The notes: generated by a model from the letters alone, not told the origin. A stretch of 64,000 bases of DNA from an uncultured Lachnospiraceae bacterium (GCA_910583615.1 CAJTXP010000007.1:1-64000); one strand, 5' to 3'; counted from the stretch's first letter, positions 50,465 to 60,243 are shown. Translations and numbers: made by a program.

Positions 50465-51760
50465 ATGAACACTGAATTAAAAATGGCGCTGGATATCCTG
50501 GAAAAAGAAAAAGATATCAGTAAAGAAGTGATGCTGGATGCCATTGAAAATTCCCTGATAACTGCATGCAAAGGACATTTTGGCAAGGATACGGATAATT
50601 TTCGCGTGACGATCGACCGGGAGACATTTGACTTTCATGTATATGTGGAGAAGACGGTCGTGGAGGAACCGGAGAATGATGTGACGGAGATCAGCCTGGC
50701 GTCAGCGAAACTGATCGACAGTAAATACGAACTGGGTGACATTGTGCAGGAAGAGGTAAAGTCCAGGGAATTCGGGCGTATCACAACCCAGAATGCAAGA
50801 AATGTTATCCTTCAGAAGATCCGTGAAGAAGAACGGAAGGTATTGTACAATCAGTATTACGGAAAAGAAAAGGATGTGGTCACCGGAGTGGTTCAACGCT
50901 ATATCGGCAAGAATGTGAGCGTGAATCTGGGCAAAGTGGATGCGATCCTGAATGAAAATGAGATGGTGAAAGGCGAGGTATTTACACCGACCGAGCGTAT
51001 CAAGGTTTATATTCTGGAAGTAAAGGACACGACCAAGGGACCAAGAGTGCTGGTGTCCAGAACACATCCGGAGCTGGTAAAACGACTTTTTGAGTCAGAG
51101 GTTACGGAAGTTCGGGACGGTACGGTGGAGATCAAAAGCATTGCCAGAGAAGCAGGCTCAAGGACAAAGATCGCAGTCTGGTCCAACGATCCGGATGTAG
51201 ATCCGGTGGGAGCGTGCGTCGGAATGAACGGTGCCCGCGTGAACGCCATTGTGAATGAGCTGAAGGGTGAGAAAATTGATATTATCAACTGGAATGAAAA
51301 CCCGGCTCTTTTGATCGAGAATGCATTAAGCCCGGCAAAGGTGGTCGTGGTGCTGGCGGATCCGGAAGATAAGACGGCAAAAGTTGTGGTTCCGGATTAT
51401 CAATTGTCCCTTGCCATCGGAAAAGAGGGGCAGAATGCAAGGCTTGCAGCAAGGCTGACCGGTTTCAAGATCGATATCAAGAGCGAGAGCCAGGCAAACG
51501 CCATCGAAGATTTTTATGAAGGCTTTTATGATGATGACGAAGATGAATACGGGGAAGAATATGCCGATGAGTATGATGAGAATGCTGCTTATGACAGCGA
51601 TGAGGAAGCAGGAGCATATGAACCTGAGGACGAGGCCGTCAGAGAAACAGAAGCATATGAATCCGGAAATGAGGATTATGAGGAAACAGAACCATATGAA
51701 CCCGGAGGCGAGGCCTGTGAGGAAGCGGAAGAGCGGGAAGTGACAGAGTGGGATCAGTAA
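50465..51760 (+). CDS. nusA: Transcription termination/antitermination factor NusA
   Basis: A 431-residue NusA. The N-terminal RNA polymerase-binding domain, S1 domain (DIVTGVVQRYIGKNVSVNLG type, near 135) and two KH domains (VGACVGMNGARVNAIVNEL; AIGKEGQNARLAARLTG) are present. The last 80 residues are an acidic Glu/Asp/Tyr/Pro-rich tail with repeats of the YEPE and YEETEPYEPGG type. This replaces the acidic repeat domains of E. coli. It overlaps ylxR by 13 bp. Confidence 0.96.
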   Translation: MNTELKMALDILEKEKDISKEVMLDAIENSLITACKGHFGKDTDNFRVTIDRETFDFHVYVEKTVVEEPENDVTEISLASAKLIDSKYELGDIVQEEVKSREFGRITTQNARNVILQKIREEERKVLYNQYYGKEKDVVTGVVQRYIGKNVSVNLGKVDAILNENEMVKGEVFTPTERIKVYILEVKDTTKGPRVLVSRTHPELVKRLFESEVTEVRDGTVEIKSIAREAGSRTKIAVWSNDPDVDPVGACVGMNGARVNAIVNELKGEKIDIINWNENPALLIENALSPAKVVVVLADPEDKTAKVVVPDYQLSLAIGKEGQNARLAARLTGFKIDIKSESQANAIEDFYEGFYDDDEDEYGEEYADEYDENAAYDSDEEAGAYEPEDEAVRETEAYESGNEDYEETEPYEPGGEACEEAEEREVTEWDQ

Positions 51761-52026
51761 GGAAGATGCCGATGCGCAGATGCATCGGGTGTGGCGAGAT
51801 GAAGAGCAAACGTGAGATGCTGCGTGTTCTGCGTACAACAGAGGATGAGATCATTCTGGATGCGACAGGCAGGAAGAATGGAAGAGGCGCATATCTGTGC
51901 AGGAGTGCGGACTGTTTTCAGAAGGCGGTGAAATCCAGAGGACTGGAGAGATCCTTGAAGACCATGATTCCTGCGGAAGTCTATGAGAGTCTGGAAAAGG
52001 AGATAGAAAAGTTTGCAGAGAAGTAA
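51748..52026 (+). CDS. ylxR: YlxR-family RNA-binding/regulatory protein
   Basis: A 92-residue DUF448 protein. The family N-terminus VRKMPMRRCIGCGEMKSK and the central GRKNGRGAYLC are conserved. Roles as an RNA-binding or nucleoid-like regulator have been proposed for homologues. A GTG at 51748 inside the end of nusA is taken as the start because the conserved RK-P-R segment follows; ATG at 51766 is the alternative. It overlaps ylxQ by 14 bp. Confidence 0.9.
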   Translation: MGSVRKMPMRRCIGCGEMKSKREMLRVLRTTEDEIILDATGRKNGRGAYLCRSADCFQKAVKSRGLERSLKTMIPAEVYESLEKEIEKFAEK

Positions 52027-52348
52027 GATTCTGTCCTATTTGGGCCTGGCTACGAAAGCCGGTAGAGTCTCGAGCGGAGAGTTTAGTGTGGAAAAGTCAG
52101 TAAGACAGCACAGGGCAAGGCTGGTAATTGTATCAGAAGATGCCTCAGAGACTTCAAAAAAGAATTTTCGCAACCTGTGTACTTACTATAAGGTGCCGTT
52201 GTATTTCTTCGGAAGCCGGGAAGAACTGGGGGCAGCCTGCGGGAAAGAGGCAAGGGTGTCTGCAGCGATAGAAGATGAAGGACTGGCGGATGCGGCGATC
52301 CGCGTAATACAGGAATCAGGTATTGGAGGTAGTAAGTATGGCGAGTAA
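52013..52348 (+). CDS. YlxQ-type L7Ae-family ribosomal/RNA-binding protein
   Basis: A 111-residue L7Ae/L30e-fold protein (YlxQ type), predicted to bind kink-turn RNA. The pattern LGLATKAGRVSSGEFSVEK and LVIVSEDASETSKKN is typical. TTG start inside the end of ylxR, and the end overlaps infB by 11 bp, so the operon is tightly packed here. Confidence 0.9.
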   Translation: MQRSKILSYLGLATKAGRVSSGEFSVEKSVRQHRARLVIVSEDASETSKKNFRNLCTYYKVPLYFFGSREELGAACGKEARVSAAIEDEGLADAAIRVIQESGIGGSKYGE

Positions 52349-55256
52349 AAATATCCGGGTGTATGAACTTGCGAAACAGCTGAACAAAACGAGTAAAGAA
52401 GTAATGGCCGTACTGGCAGAGAAAAATATTGAGGTGACAACACATATGGCAACACTGGAAGAGAATCAGGTATCAATGGTACGTGCGGAGCTCGGCGGGT
52501 CCAAGCCGGCAAAAGAAGAAAAGCAGGCGCCAAAGCAGGAGGCGGCACCTGCTGAAGCACAGACGCAGGAGGCAAAGCCGGCGCCGAAGAAGAAAAAATT
52601 TATTGTAGTACACAATCCGGAGAACAGTCGGGATAAAAAGAGTCCGGAGCGCAGGATTCCGGCGAAAAAACCTCAGGGTGAACGTCCCCAGCCCCGGCGC
52701 GAGGCGGCAGCGAAGCCTGAAGTGAAAGCAAGGCAGGCGGCAAAACCGGAAATGAAAGTAAAGCCGGAAGTGAAACCGCTTACGGTTAAGGCAGAACCAA
52801 AGCCTGCGGCAAGGCCGGAAACGAAAACGGAAGGAACGATTGAGGCGAAGCCGGAATCCAGAAGAATGGAAACGCGTACGGAGAGCCGCCCGGCTGCAAG
52901 ATCTCTGGAAGGCGGAAGGAACAACGGGGACCGTCCGCAGGGGAATCGTCAGGACGGAAGGCCGGGCGGAAACCGTCAGGGCGGAAGATCAGGCGGAAAT
53001 CGTCAGGGATATAACCGCGGGGACCGTTCGCAGGGGAATCGTCAGGACGGAAGACCAGGAGGAGACCGTCCGGGCTATAATCGCGGGGACCGTCCGCAGG
53101 GCAGCCGTCAGGACGGAAGACCGGATCGTCCGGGTTATAACAGGAATAACAACGGAGGAGACCGTCCAAACTATAACCGCGGGGACCGTCCGCAGGGGAA
53201 CCGTCAGGACGGAAGGCCGGGCGGTTATAACAATCGTGGACGCAGCGACCGTCCGCAGGGAGGACGTCCGGACAGCCGCGGCGGCGGGCAGCAGGGCGGA
53301 AGGAATACGCTTGGACGCCAGATGAACAAGGCGTTTGAGACGCCTGTTGAGACGAAGCCGGAGAGCAGAAGATACGATAACCGCAACCATCAGAAGCAGG
53401 AAAAGCAGTATAAAGACGCGGATATTACCAAACTGAAGAATAAACCGGGAAGATTTATAAGACCGGAGACCAGGCCTGCAGCTGTGAAAAAGGAGAACCT
53501 GGAGCCGAAGAAGCTTCCGCTTCCGGAGAGCATCAGCATTGCAGATCTGGCGGAACGTATGAAGATTCAGCCGTCCGCTATTATCAAAAAGCTGTTCCTG
53601 GAAGGCAAGATGCTGACTGTGAATTCGGAGCTGGATTTTGAATCAGCAGGTGAAATCGCACTGGAATATAATTTTGATCCGGAACCGGAAGTAAAAGAGG
53701 ATGTTATCGGTAAAATGCTGGAGGATCAGGAAGATCCGGAAGATACCCTGGTCGAAAGGGCTCCGGTCGTCTGCGTTATGGGACACGTTGATCACGGAAA
53801 GACTTCTCTTCTGGATGCTATTCGCCATACCAATGTAACAGACCGGGAAGCAGGTGGAATTACACAGCACATCGGCGCTTATATGGTGAGTGCAGGCGGA
53901 AGGCAGATCACGTTCCTGGATACTCCGGGACACGAGGCGTTTACCGCCATGCGTATGCGCGGCGCAAGCTCTACGGATATCGCCATTCTGGTTGTGGCGG
54001 CGGATGACGGTGTGAAGCCGCAGACCATCGAGGCGATCAACCATGCCAGGGCGGCAGAGGTAGAGATCGTGGTGGCAATCAACAAGATTGATAAGCCGGG
54101 TGCGAGTGTGGATAAAGTAAAACAGGAGCTGACCGAATACGGACTGATCTCCGAGGACTGGGGTGGAAGCACGATCTGCGTGCCGGTGTCTGCAAAGTCC
54201 GGAGAAGGCATTGGCGATCTTTTGGATATGGTTCTTCTGACAGCTGACGTGCTGGAACTGAAAGCGAATCCGAAGCGACAGGCAAGAGGCCTTGTGATTG
54301 AGGCGGAGTTGGATAAGGGAAAAGGACCGGTTGCAACGGTGCTGGTACAGAAAGGTACGCTGCATGTGGGCGACTTCATCGCAGCAGGCGCTTCTTATGG
54401 AAAAGTCCGCGCCATGATGGACGACAAGGGACGCCGTGTGAAGGAGGCAGGCCCGTCGACCCCGGTGGAGATTCTTGGACTGAATGACGTACCGATGGCG
54501 GGAGAGATTTTCGTATCTCCTCAGACAGACAGGGAAGCAAGAAATTTTGCGGAGACCTTCATTAAAGAGAGCCGCGAGAAGATGCTGGAGGATACAAAGC
54601 TCAAGATGTCTCTGGATGATCTGTATTCCCAGATTCAGACAGGTAATCTGAAGGAACTGAACCTGATCATTAAAGCAGACGTGGCAGGTTCTGTGGAGGC
54701 AGTGAAACAGTCTCTTCTGAAGCTTTCCAATGAGGAAGTAGTAGTAAAATGTATTCATGGCGGCGTAGGAGCCATCAATGAGTCCGATATTATCCTGGCA
54801 AGTGCGTCCAAGGCGATCATCATCGGCTTTAATGTAAAACCGGATGCAGCAGCCAAGGATACGGCTGAGAGGGAGAAAGTGGACCTGCGGCTGTACCGGG
54901 TCATCTACGATGCCATTGCGGATGTAGAACGTGCAATGAAAGGAATGCTCGACCCGATCTTTGAGGAGAAAGTTCTGGGCCATGCGGAGATCCGCCAGAT
55001 CTTCAAGGCTTCCGGCGTGGGTAATATTGCCGGTTCCTATGTGCTGGACGGCGTCTTCCAGAGAGGCTGCAAGATCCGTATAACGAGAGAAGGGAAGCAG
55101 ATCTACGAAGGCGAGCTGGCATCCCTGAAGCGGTTCAAGGATGACGTAAAAGAAGTAAAAGCCGGCTACGAGTGTGGTCTGGTATTTGAAAAATTCAATG
55201 AGATCCAGGAGCTGGATATTGTTGAAGCCTATACAATGGTAGAGGTGCCAAGATAG
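52338..55256 (+). CDS. infB: Translation initiation factor IF-2
   Basis: A 972-residue GTPase that places initiator tRNA on the 30S subunit. The N-terminal IF2_N helix (NIRVYELAKQLNKTSKEVM) is followed by a long Lys/Pro/Ala and then Arg/Gly/Asn/Gln-rich region (about 150-345) made of repeats such as GDRPQGNRQDGRPGG. A second IF2_N domain is at about 395-445. The G domain has GHVDHGKTSLLDAIR, GGITQHIGAY, DTPGHEAF and NKIDKPG, followed by domains II-IV. ATG at 52338 follows TGGAGG. Confidence 0.97.
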   Translation: MASKNIRVYELAKQLNKTSKEVMAVLAEKNIEVTTHMATLEENQVSMVRAELGGSKPAKEEKQAPKQEAAPAEAQTQEAKPAPKKKKFIVVHNPENSRDKKSPERRIPAKKPQGERPQPRREAAAKPEVKARQAAKPEMKVKPEVKPLTVKAEPKPAARPETKTEGTIEAKPESRRMETRTESRPAARSLEGGRNNGDRPQGNRQDGRPGGNRQGGRSGGNRQGYNRGDRSQGNRQDGRPGGDRPGYNRGDRPQGSRQDGRPDRPGYNRNNNGGDRPNYNRGDRPQGNRQDGRPGGYNNRGRSDRPQGGRPDSRGGGQQGGRNTLGRQMNKAFETPVETKPESRRYDNRNHQKQEKQYKDADITKLKNKPGRFIRPETRPAAVKKENLEPKKLPLPESISIADLAERMKIQPSAIIKKLFLEGKMLTVNSELDFESAGEIALEYNFDPEPEVKEDVIGKMLEDQEDPEDTLVERAPVVCVMGHVDHGKTSLLDAIRHTNVTDREAGGITQHIGAYMVSAGGRQITFLDTPGHEAFTAMRMRGASSTDIAILVVAADDGVKPQTIEAINHARAAEVEIVVAINKIDKPGASVDKVKQELTEYGLISEDWGGSTICVPVSAKSGEGIGDLLDMVLLTADVLELKANPKRQARGLVIEAELDKGKGPVATVLVQKGTLHVGDFIAAGASYGKVRAMMDDKGRRVKEAGPSTPVEILGLNDVPMAGEIFVSPQTDREARNFAETFIKESREKMLEDTKLKMSLDDLYSQIQTGNLKELNLIIKADVAGSVEAVKQSLLKLSNEEVVVKCIHGGVGAINESDIILASASKAIIIGFNVKPDAAAKDTAEREKVDLRLYRVIYDAIADVERAMKGMLDPIFEEKVLGHAEIRQIFKASGVGNIAGSYVLDGVFQRGCKIRITREGKQIYEGELASLKRFKDDVKEVKAGYECGLVFEKFNEIQELDIVEAYTMVEVPR
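52911..53290 (+). repeat. Minisatellite encoding the RG/NRQDGRPGG repeats of IF-2
   Basis: Imperfect repeats of GACCGTCCGCAGGGGAATCG and CAGGACGGAAGGCCGGGCGG-like units lie within infB. Repeat units of 33-57 bp recur at least five times and explain spurious open frames on both strands. Expansion or contraction in multiples of three is expected among strains. Confidence 0.75.
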
Positions 55257-55257
55257 A

Positions 55258-55623
55258 ATGAGAAAAAACAGCATTAAAAATACCCGTGTAAACGGGGAGG
55301 TCCAGAAAGTCCTGTCGGAGATTATCCGGGGAGAGATCAAGGATCCGCGCATCAGCCCGATGACGTCGGTAGTGCAGGTGCAGGTGGCTCCGGATCTGAA
55401 AACCTGTAAGGCATATATCAGCGTACTGGGAGATGAAGACGCCCAGAAGGATACGCTGAAGGGCCTGCAGAGTGCAATGGGGTATATCCGCCGGCAGCTT
55501 GCCGGGGAACTGAACCTCCGGAATACACCGGAGATCACATTTATTCTGGATCAGTCCATCGAATATGGGATCAATATGTCAAAACGAATTGACGAAGTAA
55601 TCGGCAGTGACGAAGACAACTGA
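55258..55623 (+). CDS. rbfA: Ribosome-binding factor A
   Basis: A 121-residue KH-like protein for late 16S rRNA maturation. Features include NGEVQKVLSEIIRGEIKDPR, ISPMTSVVQVQVAPDLKTCK and the C-terminal RIDEVIGSDEDN. It begins 1 bp after infB. Confidence 0.95.
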   Translation: MRKNSIKNTRVNGEVQKVLSEIIRGEIKDPRISPMTSVVQVQVAPDLKTCKAYISVLGDEDAQKDTLKGLQSAMGYIRRQLAGELNLRNTPEITFILDQSIEYGINMSKRIDEVIGSDEDN

Positions 55624-55685
55624 ACAGGGCATCCATCCGGAGATTCATGAAGGACGGATGCAGAATTCAAACAGGGGGAAAAAGG

Positions 55686-56648
55686 ATGCAGTTTGATAAG
55701 GAGTTGCAGGGGATCCGTACAGTTGCCATTGCCGGCCATATCAGGCCTGACGGAGACAGTGTCGGAGCCTGCATTGGCCTGTGGCATTACATCAGAGATA
55801 ATTTTCCACAGATACAGGCGGATATGTGGCTGGAAAAGCCGGATGAAAAATTTTCCGTTCTTTCCGGATATGAAAGAATCAGTCAGGCAGGAGCGAAAAA
55901 GGAAGCATATGATCTGTTCGTGGCGGTGGACTGTGCGTCATATGACCGTCTCGGAGATGCGGCAGCATATTTTGACTGTGCCGGAAAGACCATCTGCGTG
56001 GACCATCATATCAGTAATGAAGGCTATGCCGGGATAAATGTGATCGATGCAGATGCAAGTTCTACCTGTGAAGTTCTGTGCAGGATGATGGATCCGGAAA
56101 AAATATCCAGTGAAGCAGCAACGGCGCTTTATACAGGGATTGCCCATGACACAGGGGTATTCCAGTACAGCTGTACTTCGCCGGATACCATGCGTATGGC
56201 GGCCATGCTGATGGAGAAAGGAATCCCGTGCAGCCATATTCTGGAAGAAACTTTCTATAAGAAAACTTATCGTCAGAATCAGATTCTGGGCAAAGCGCTT
56301 CTGGAAAGCATGCGGATTCTGGACGGGAGAGGGATTGTCAGCGTGGTGAGAAGAAAAGAGCTGGCTTTCTTTGGCGTGACGCCTGTAGATCTGGATGGCA
56401 TTGTCAGTCAGCTTAAAATGACAGAAGGAGTGGAAGTGGCGATTTTTCTGTATGAGACAGATAATCTGGAATATAAGGTATCCCTCCGTTCCAAAGATAC
56501 TGTAGATGTAAATGAAGTGGCATCCTATTTCGGCGGCGGCGGCCATGTGCGTGCGGCAGGCGTGACCATGAAAGGGACTTTCCATGATATTGTCAACAAT
56601 CTGACTTTACATATCGAACACCAGCTGATGGAGCAGAAGGAACAGTGA
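55686..56648 (+). CDS. nrnA: DHH-family bifunctional oligoribonuclease/pAp phosphatase
   Basis: A 320-residue NrnA-type phosphoesterase. The DHH domain has GHIRPDGDSVGAC, VAVDCASYDRLGD and CVDHHISNEGYAG; DHHA1 ends with FGGGGHVRAAGVTM. Homologues degrade nano-RNA and pAp. ATG at 55686 follows AGGGGGAAAAAGG. A 62-bp gap separates it from rbfA, and its end overlaps truB by 4 bp (GTGA). Confidence 0.93.
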   Translation: MQFDKELQGIRTVAIAGHIRPDGDSVGACIGLWHYIRDNFPQIQADMWLEKPDEKFSVLSGYERISQAGAKKEAYDLFVAVDCASYDRLGDAAAYFDCAGKTICVDHHISNEGYAGINVIDADASSTCEVLCRMMDPEKISSEAATALYTGIAHDTGVFQYSCTSPDTMRMAAMLMEKGIPCSHILEETFYKKTYRQNQILGKALLESMRILDGRGIVSVVRRKELAFFGVTPVDLDGIVSQLKMTEGVEVAIFLYETDNLEYKVSLRSKDTVDVNEVASYFGGGGHVRAAGVTMKGTFHDIVNNLTLHIEHQLMEQKEQ

Positions 56649-57562
56649 GAAACGGAGTTATCAACATCTATAAAGAGCAGGGGTTTACCTCTCATGATGT
56701 CGTGGCAAAACTGCGCGGGATCTTAAAACAGAAAAAGATCGGTCATACGGGAACTCTCGATCCGGATGCGGAGGGAGTTCTTCCTGTCTGCCTTGGCAGC
56801 GGGACGAAGCTGTGCGATATGCTGACTGACCGGGACAAGACTTATGAGGCTGTACTGCTGCTGGGACAGAGCACGGATACGCAGGATGCAGCAGGTACGG
56901 TTCTGGAACGGGCGGAGGTATCCGTGACGGAAGAAATGGTACGGGAAGCGGTTTTAAGCTTTACAGGCGACTATGAACAGATTCCGCCCATGTATTCCGC
57001 TTTGAAAGTAAATGGGAAGAAACTGTGTGATCTGGCAAGGGCGGGCCGGGAAGTGGAAAGGAAGGCAAGACCGGTTGTCATCCACAGGATAGAGATTCTG
57101 GAGATTGATATCCCAAGAGTCCGTATGTCTGTGTCCTGCTCAAAGGGTACTTACATCCGGACTCTGTGCCATGATATCGGAGAACGGCTGGGCTGCCATG
57201 GATGCATGGAAAAGCTTCTGCGGACGAAGGCGGGACAGTTCCTTTTGGAGGACAGCCTCCGGCTCTCGGAGGTAGAACGGCTCAGGGATGAGGGGAGGCT
57301 TTCAGAGGTGATACTGCCGGTGGATGAGGTGCTTGCGGCATTTCCGAAGGCCGTATTAAAGGAAGGAAGCTCCCGTCTCGGGCATAACGGGAATCCTGTC
57401 CGGAAATCGGATTTTGACATCCAGGATGTTCAGGATGGGAAGATCCGCGTTTATGACCATGCCGGAATCTTTATTGGAATCTATGTCTGGCGTCCGGAAC
57501 AGTGCCTGTACCGGCCGGTAAAAATGTTTTATCAGAAAATGAAATTGAGAGAACAGGTATGA
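56645..57562 (+). CDS. truB: tRNA pseudouridine(55) synthase
   Basis: A 305-residue TruB that makes pseudouridine 55 in the T-loop of tRNAs. The catalytic Asp39 is in GHTGTLDPDAEGVLPVCLG. Further landmarks are YEAVLLLGQSTDTQDAAG, PMYSALKVNGKKL and CSKGTYIRTLCHDIGERLG. GTG start overlapping nrnA, and the end overlaps ribF by 4 bp. Confidence 0.96.
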   Translation: MRNGVINIYKEQGFTSHDVVAKLRGILKQKKIGHTGTLDPDAEGVLPVCLGSGTKLCDMLTDRDKTYEAVLLLGQSTDTQDAAGTVLERAEVSVTEEMVREAVLSFTGDYEQIPPMYSALKVNGKKLCDLARAGREVERKARPVVIHRIEILEIDIPRVRMSVSCSKGTYIRTLCHDIGERLGCHGCMEKLLRTKAGQFLLEDSLRLSEVERLRDEGRLSEVILPVDEVLAAFPKAVLKEGSSRLGHNGNPVRKSDFDIQDVQDGKIRVYDHAGIFIGIYVWRPEQCLYRPVKMFYQKMKLREQV

Positions 57563-58485
57563 ATTATGTGACAGGAAAAACGCAGTTTCATATGGAAGGT
57601 CCCTGTGCAGTGAGCCTTGGGAAATTTGACGGGGTTCACAGAGGTCATCAGAAACTGCTTCGGCATGTGCTTTCCAGAAGGGAACAGGGACTGTCAGCGG
57701 TCATTTTTACTTTTGAAAAAAATCCGACCCGGATGCTTTCGGGATTGTCCGGACAGAACATTATGACGAATGAAGAACGCCGCAGCCTGCTGGAAGAAGC
57801 GGGAGTGGATCATCTTCTGGAATGTCCTTTTGTTCCGGAAATTTCTCTTATGGAACCGGAAGTTTTTATAAAAAGGATTCTGGTGGAACAGCTCCACGCG
57901 GCTTTTGTGGCAGTCGGGGAAGATTTCCGGTTCGGACACCAGCGGAAAGGAGACTTCCGGATGCTGGAACGCATGGGGAAAACATATGGTTTTCAGGTGG
58001 AACTGGTGGAAAAGGAAAAAAGCCACAACAGGGATATCAGCAGCACCTATGTAAGAGAGGCGCTTCATGAAGGGAATATTCCGCTTGCCAATGAACTTCT
58101 GGGCTATCGGTATTTTGTCAGCGGTGAAGTGCTCCACGGCAGACAGATCGGGCGGACTCTGGGACTGCCTACGACGAATCTTCTGCCGCCTCCGGACAAG
58201 CTTCTGCCGCCTAACGGGGTGTATCTGACCAGAACGATGCTGGATGAAGAAGAGTATTTCGGGATCACAAATATCGGTTATAAGCCGACGGTCGGCGGGG
58301 AAACCCACAAGGGAGTGGAGACCTTTCTGTTTCACTATGAAGGGGACCTGTATGGACGGTTCCTGAATGTGGAATTCCTGGAATATGAACGTCCGGAGCA
58401 GAAATTCAAGTCCCTGGAGGAGCTGAAAGCGCGGATTTTGTCGGATGTTCACTGGGGAAAAAGTAAAATTTATGTAAAATCTTAA
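57559..58485 (+). CDS. ribF: Bifunctional riboflavin kinase / FAD synthetase
   Basis: A 308-residue enzyme. The N-terminal FMN adenylyltransferase domain has the nucleotidyltransferase motif LGKFDGVHRGHQKLL and EDFRFGHQRKGDF. The C-terminal flavokinase has GRQIGRTLGLPTTNLLPP and NIGYKPTVGG. The start at 57559 overlaps the truB stop. It ends the rimP operon, as is usual in Firmicutes, and a perfect terminator follows. Confidence 0.96.
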   Translation: MNYVTGKTQFHMEGPCAVSLGKFDGVHRGHQKLLRHVLSRREQGLSAVIFTFEKNPTRMLSGLSGQNIMTNEERRSLLEEAGVDHLLECPFVPEISLMEPEVFIKRILVEQLHAAFVAVGEDFRFGHQRKGDFRMLERMGKTYGFQVELVEKEKSHNRDISSTYVREALHEGNIPLANELLGYRYFVSGEVLHGRQIGRTLGLPTTNLLPPPDKLLPPNGVYLTRTMLDEEEYFGITNIGYKPTVGGETHKGVETFLFHYEGDLYGRFLNVEFLEYERPEQKFKSLEELKARILSDVHWGKSKIYVKS

Positions 58486-58528
58486 AGAATATCTTGTAAG
58501 TTATATGAAATTAGAGTAAAGTATAGGT

Positions 58529-58558
58529 AAAGCGTATGTAGAAAAACATACGCTTTTG
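58529..58558 (+). terminator. Terminator of the rimP-ribF operon
   Basis: AAAGCGTATGT (58529-58539) pairs perfectly with ACATACGCTTT (58546-58556) around AGAAAA, followed by TTGTG. Confidence 0.85.
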
Positions 58559-58602
58559 TGTGTTGTGTACCTGAAAACAAAAGACAATGAGGTAAGAGGG
58601 AT

Positions 58603-60243
58603 ATGGAGATTAGTGTAATAGTATCGCTGATGGGAGGCCTGGGGCTTTTTCTGCTGGGCATGAAGCAGATGAGCGACGGTCTGGAGAAGGCGGCAGGAGC
58701 CAAGATGCGAAGTATTCTGGAGGCAGTTACGACAAACCGGCTTCTGGGCACTCTGGTAGGCATTCTGTTCTGTGCGGTGATCCAGTCATCCAGCGCAACG
58801 ACCGTCATGGTGGTCAGTTTTGTAAATGCCGGGATGATGACATTGTATCAGGCGGCAGGAGTCATTATGGGTGCCAATATCGGTACCACGGTAACTTCCC
58901 AGCTGGTTTCCTTTAATCTGTCTGCCTATGCGCCGGTGTTTCTGTTTCTGGGTGTATTGATGACCCAGTTTGTGAAAAATGACCGGGTGAAGAAAACAGG
59001 AGAAGTCGTACTTGGCTTTGGCGTTCTGTTCATGGGGCTTTCCGTCATGTCAGGCAGCATGTCCAGTCTGAAGGATTCACCGCAGGTAGCAGGGCTTCTG
59101 GGCGGACTTGAAAATCCGCTGCTCGGTGTTCTGATGGGAACCGTTATCACTGCAGTAATCCAGAGCTCTTCCGTGACCGTCAGTATTGTTCTTCTGATGG
59201 CGCAGCAGGGACTTCTGGAACTTCCGATCTGTTTTTATATCATTCTCGGATGTAATATAGGTGCGTGCATGTCTGCGATGCTGGCTTCCTTAAGCGGGAA
59301 AAAGGATGCCAAAAGAGCGGCGCTCATTCACCTGTTTTTCAATATCATCGGTACGATCATCATGTACGTGGTACTGACGGTTGCCGGCGGTCTGGTGCTG
59401 GATATTATCATGAAGATTTCCGGATCTAATCCGGGACGCTGTGTGGCGAATGCGCATACGCTGTTCAAGATCTGTCAGGTGATCGTCCTGCTTCCGTTTA
59501 CGAAGTGGATCGTGAAGCTGACTTATCTGGCGGTTCCAGGAGAAGAGAATACGGAAGATACGGAATATCAGCTGTATTATATAGGAAAAACGGCCATGTT
59601 TTCTCCGACTACTGCAGTGATTGAGGCAGTCATGGAGCTGGAGCATATGGGAGCGCTCGCCTATGAAAACCTGAATCGTGCACTGGATGCGCTGATCAAT
59701 CTGGATGAAGGGAAGATTGAGAAGGTATATGCAGTGGAGAAGCAGATTAATTTCCTGAATCATGCAATTACCAATTACCTGGTAAGAATCGGGCAGATGA
59801 CTCTGCCGATTGATGACAGCAAGAGCATTGGCGCGTTATTCCATGTGGTGAATGACATTGAACGGATCGGGGATCATGCAGAAAACCTGGCGGATTCCGC
59901 AAGAAACCGGATAAAGGATAATATTGCATTCAGCGGCGCGGGGCTGGAGGAACTGAAAGCAATCAGTACCAAAGTAAATACGATCCTGGAATATTCCATT
60001 GACATGTTTGCTCACAACTCCAGAGAACATATACAGGATATCATGGCTTTGGAAAATGAAATTGACGAGATGGAACGGAAGTTTCAGAGACACCATGTGG
60101 AACGTCTGACGAAGAATGAATGTACGGCGGCATCCGGTATGATCTTCTCAGATGCGATATCCGGTTTTGAGCGTGTGGCAGATCATGCGACCAATATTGC
60201 CTATGCGCTTCTGGAGCAGGCTCCAGACGATGACGAAGACTGA
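58603..60243 (+). CDS. Na/Pi cotransporter family protein with PhoU-like domain
   Basis: A 546-residue membrane protein. The N-terminal Na_Pi_cotrans repeats (1-300) each have the QSSS motif: QSSSATTVMVVSFVNAG and QSSSVTVSIVLLMAQQG. The C-terminal 200 residues form a helical PhoU-like domain (IGALFHVVNDIERIGDHAENL and FERVADHATNIAYAL). It imports phosphate with sodium. It stands alone between terminators. Confidence 0.94.
   Translation: MEISVIVSLMGGLGLFLLGMKQMSDGLEKAAGAKMRSILEAVTTNRLLGTLVGILFCAVIQSSSATTVMVVSFVNAGMMTLYQAAGVIMGANIGTTVTSQLVSFNLSAYAPVFLFLGVLMTQFVKNDRVKKTGEVVLGFGVLFMGLSVMSGSMSSLKDSPQVAGLLGGLENPLLGVLMGTVITAVIQSSSVTVSIVLLMAQQGLLELPICFYIILGCNIGACMSAMLASLSGKKDAKRAALIHLFFNIIGTIIMYVVLTVAGGLVLDIIMKISGSNPGRCVANAHTLFKICQVIVLLPFTKWIVKLTYLAVPGEENTEDTEYQLYYIGKTAMFSPTTAVIEAVMELEHMGALAYENLNRALDALINLDEGKIEKVYAVEKQINFLNHAITNYLVRIGQMTLPIDDSKSIGALFHVVNDIERIGDHAENLADSARNRIKDNIAFSGAGLEELKAISTKVNTILEYSIDMFAHNSREHIQDIMALENEIDEMERKFQRHHVERLTKNECTAASGMIFSDAISGFERVADHATNIAYALLEQAPDDDED

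Noticed and set aside
52911..53290. CRISPR-like array
   Set aside because: Repeats are in frame inside infB, imperfect, with no unique spacers; they encode the RG-rich tract.
53643..55538. 631-codon open frame on the minus strand
   Set aside because: Lies wholly antisense to infB, with no ribosome site and no recognisable domain; long antisense frames arise from codon bias.
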